A DNA stretch of 33,015 bases, from assembly GCF_901521055.1 (NCBI RefSeq), contig NZ_CABEGA010000049.1:1-33015 (forward strand), in the 5' to 3' direction. The notes beneath the pieces were generated by a model, which did no database searches, was not told the origin of the DNA, and saw only the letters and a list, made by a program, of their open reading frames with translations. The position numbers and the translations under genes were made by a program. Of the stretch, positions 30,941 through 33,015 are shown piece by piece. The stretch comes from Cellulomonas hominis (lineage in GTDB: Bacteria; Actinomycetota; Actinomycetes; Actinomycetales; Cellulomonadaceae). Every line of letters starts with the position of its first letter. Position 1 is the first letter of the stretch.

Positions 30941-30983
30941 GGGCGGTCGCAGCCGCGCCCGTCCTGAGCGGCGCCGGTGCCCG

Positions 30984-33015
30984 TCACTGGAAGTCCCGGG
31001 ACGTCGTGGCGACCTTGAGCGACATCGGGGTCAGGTGCTCGGCGACGAGGTTGGTGGCCCCGTCGGCCCGTTCCAGCCGCCCGCGCACCACGAGCGCCCG
31101 GGACGTGCGGGCGACCTTCCGGAACCGCTGCCACAGCCCGGTGCTGCACACGATGTTGAGCAGCCCGGTCTCGTCCTCCAGGGACAGGAACGTGACGCCT
31201 CCCGCCGTGCCCGGCCGCTGGCGGTGAGTGACGACCCCCGCCACGGCGACGCGCCGGCCGGCCTCGTGCCGGAACGCCTGCTCGACGCGCAGCACCCCGG
31301 CGGCGTCCAGCCCGTCGCGCACGTACTGGGTCGGGTAGGAGTCGACGGTGACGCCGGTGGCCCACACGTCGGCGACGGCGAGCTCGACGGGGCTCATCCC
31401 GGGCAGGGTCGGGGCGCGCACGCCGACGGAGACCCCCGGCAGGGTGTCCGGCCCCTCCTGGGCGAGCGCCCCCGCCGCCCACAGCGCCTCCCGCCGCGTC
31501 ACGCCGAGGGACTCCAGCGCGCCGCCGGTGGCGAGCGCCTCGAGCTGGGTGGTGCTGAGCTCGACGCGCCGCACGAGGTCCCGCAGGTCGGCGAACGGCC
31601 CGTGCGCGTCGCGCTCCGCCACCAGCCGCTCGGCCACCTTCTCCCCCACGTTCCGGACCGACGCCAGCCCGACGCGCACGGCCAGCGACCGTGCCGGGGC
31701 GTCGCCGCGGTCCGGGCGCGCACCGGGCGTCGATGGCACGGGCGGCACCGGCGGCACGGGCGCGGTGCCGGACGGCCGGGGCTCCAGGAGCGGCTCCCCG
31801 CCGGGCGGCTCGGGCGCCACGCGCTCGACGACGGCCTGCACACCCGACCGCTGCACGTCGGGGCGCAGCACCTCGATGCCGTGCCGGCGGGCGTCGGCGA
31901 CCAGGGACTGCGGCGAGTAGAACCCCATGGGCTGCGCGGCGAGCAGCCCGGCGTAGAACGCGGCGGGGTGGTGCACCTTGAGCCACGCGCTGGCGTAGAC
32001 CAGGAAGGCGAAGGAGTAGGCGTGCGACTCGGGGAACCCGAAGTCGGCGAAGGCCTTGAGCTTCTCGAAGACCTCCTCGCGGACCTCCTCCGGCAGGCCG
32101 TTGCGGGCCATGCCGGTCATCAGCCGGGCACGCAGCGCCTCCATCTTCTCGACGCTGCGCTTCGAGCCCATGGCCCGGCGGAGCTGGTCGGCCTCGGCGG
32201 GCGTGAAGTCCGCGACGTCGATGGCCATCTGCATGAGCTGCTCCTGGAACAGCGGCACGCCGAGGGTGCGCTGCAGGGACTTCTCGAGCTTCGGGTGCGG
32301 GTAGGTGATGGCCTGCCGCCCCTGGTACCGCTCGATGTAGGGGTGCACCGACCCGCCCTGGATGGGCCCGGGCCGGATGAGCGCGACCTCGACGACGATG
32401 CCGTAGAAGCTCCGCGGCTGCAGGCGCGGCAGGGTGCCCATCTGGGCCCGCGACTCGACCTGGAACACGCCGACGGTGTCCGCCGCGCACAGCAGGTCGT
32501 AGACGAGCGGGTCCTCGTCGGGCAGGCCGTGCAGGTCCAGGCGGGGGCCGCCGTGCCGGACCACCTCGTCGAACGCCAGCCGCAGGGCCGTGAGCATGCC
32601 GAGGCCCAGCAGGTCGAACTTCACGAGTCCGGCGTCGGCGCAGTCGTCCTTGTCCCACTGCAGGACGGTGCGGCCCTCCATGCGCGCCCACTCGACCGGG
32701 CAGACCTCGATGACGGGCCGGTCGCACATGACCATGCCGCCGGAGTGGATGCCGAGGTGCCGGGGCAGGCGCAGGAACCGGTCGGCGAGGTCGATCACCT
32801 GGTCGGGGATCTCGTCGAGGTCGCTGGCGGGCGGCGGGCGGTGCGCGGGGACGACGTCGTGCCGGTCGGCGGTCGGCTCACCGGCCCGGCCGTCGGTGTC
32901 CGCGACGCCGCGCGCGCCCTCGGGTACGACGTCGGGCAGCAGGACGCCTGGAGCAAGTCCATCGAGCGGTGGGGGACCCTGCGCGGACCGCGGACCGGGC
33001 CCGGTAGGAGATGAC
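30984..33015 (-). CDS. dnaE2: Error-prone DNA polymerase DnaE2, C-terminal part (5' end outside or rearranged)
   Basis: About 600 residues read with clear DnaE2 homology (from about 32840 down): LPRHLGIHSGGMV, QWDKDDCADAGLVKFDLLGLGML (with the third catalytic Asp of the C-family palm), VFQVESRAQMGTLPRLQPR, VEVALIRPGPIQGGSVHPYI, the fingers region and FGFPESHAYSFAFLVY, then an HhH segment and a C-terminal OB-fold. GPIQGGSVHPY and the absence of a beta-clamp motif mark DnaE2 rather than DnaE1. It copies damaged DNA with ImuA'/ImuB after SOS induction. A Pro-rich insertion lies before the HhH region. The frame is open to the window edge, but upstream of about 32880 it no longer reads as DnaE2, because the matching segment is on the other strand. 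The two N-terminal catalytic Asp are not in the window. Confidence 0.88.
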   Translation of the reverse strand, partial: SSPTGPGPRSAQGPPPLDGLAPGVLLPDVVPEGARGVADTDGRAGEPTADRHDVVPAHRPPPASDLDEIPDQVIDLADRFLRLPRHLGIHSGGMVMCDRPVIEVCPVEWARMEGRTVLQWDKDDCADAGLVKFDLLGLGMLTALRLAFDEVVRHGGPRLDLHGLPDEDPLVYDLLCAADTVGVFQVESRAQMGTLPRLQPRSFYGIVVEVALIRPGPIQGGSVHPYIERYQGRQAITYPHPKLEKSLQRTLGVPLFQEQLMQMAIDVADFTPAEADQLRRAMGSKRSVEKMEALRARLMTGMARNGLPEEVREEVFEKLKAFADFGFPESHAYSFAFLVYASAWLKVHHPAAFYAGLLAAQPMGFYSPQSLVADARRHGIEVLRPDVQRSGVQAVVERVAPEPPGGEPLLEPRPSGTAPVPPVPPVPSTPGARPDRGDAPARSLAVRVGLASVRNVGEKVAERLVAERDAHGPFADLRDLVRRVELSTTQLEALATGGALESLGVTRREALWAAGALAQEGPDTLPGVSVGVRAPTLPGMSPVELAVADVWATGVTVDSYPTQYVRDGLDAAGVLRVEQAFRHEAGRRVAVAGVVTHRQRPGTAGGVTFLSLEDETGLLNIVCSTGLWQRFRKVARTSRALVVRGRLERADGATNLVAEHLTPMSLKVATTSRDFQ
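32890..33014 (+). other. Fragment of dnaE2 in inverted orientation
   Basis: The plus strand from about 32898 reads VRDAARAL, then GYDVGQQDAWSKSIERWG, a stretch expected in DnaE2 shortly before the LPRHLGIHSGG region, which here is on the minus strand. The breakpoint lies between about 32840 and 32898. Either an inversion within the gene or a chimeric assembly at a contig end explains it. Confidence 0.6.

Overview
The window is very GC-rich (mostly G or C at third codon positions), with GTG starts, AGGAGG-type ribosome binding sites and actinobacterial families throughout: DnaE2, an AI-2E exporter, an M15 carboxypeptidase with an N-terminal membrane anchor, and a WYL regulator. It looks like chromosome from an actinobacterium, most likely a Cellulomonas-like member of the Micrococcales; that genus guess is inference. 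No 16S rRNA, insertion sequence, integrase or CRISPR array was seen.

Left part (1-11071): a terminator, a stand-alone winged-helix protein with a striking 19-bp-phased operator array over its start, a YihY/BrkB membrane protein, an animal-type haem peroxidase, a membrane-anchored D,D-carboxypeptidase with a near-consensus promoter and a CRP/GlxR-like box, an Ala-rich coiled-coil protein, a small universal stress protein, a recQ operon of three genes, a GH16-like protein with an altered catalytic motif, and an SDR dehydrogenase.

Centre (11183-23952): this is the most interesting part and resembles a defence island. A trypsin-nuclease fusion protein is transcribed divergently from a caspase-like protease, which overlaps the start of an alpha/beta hydrolase by ATGA. 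Each catalytic triad or dyad looks intact. The shared 295-bp intergenic region holds a sigma70-like promoter with a palindromic spacer, a 17-codon leader ORF coupled to the caspase start, and a long hairpin on the nuclease side. After an MFS exporter and a P-loop kinase gene broken by a 1-nt frameshift comes a jetA-jetB-jetC (MukBEF-like / Wadjet) operon with ATGA overlaps. The nuclease subunit JetD is not encoded next to it, so it is either an MksBEF-type condensin or a Wadjet system using another nuclease.

Right part (24015-33015): a GNAT (Acetyltransf_6) protein, a VOC protein divergent from a WYL regulator with an inverted repeat between them, an alpha/beta hydrolase, tRNA-Leu(GAG) with its own promoter and terminator, an AI-2E family transporter, RidA, a DapA-like aldolase, and the C-terminal part of dnaE2. 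At the extreme right edge a recognisable piece of DnaE2 is on the opposite strand, which means an inversion or an assembly chimera.
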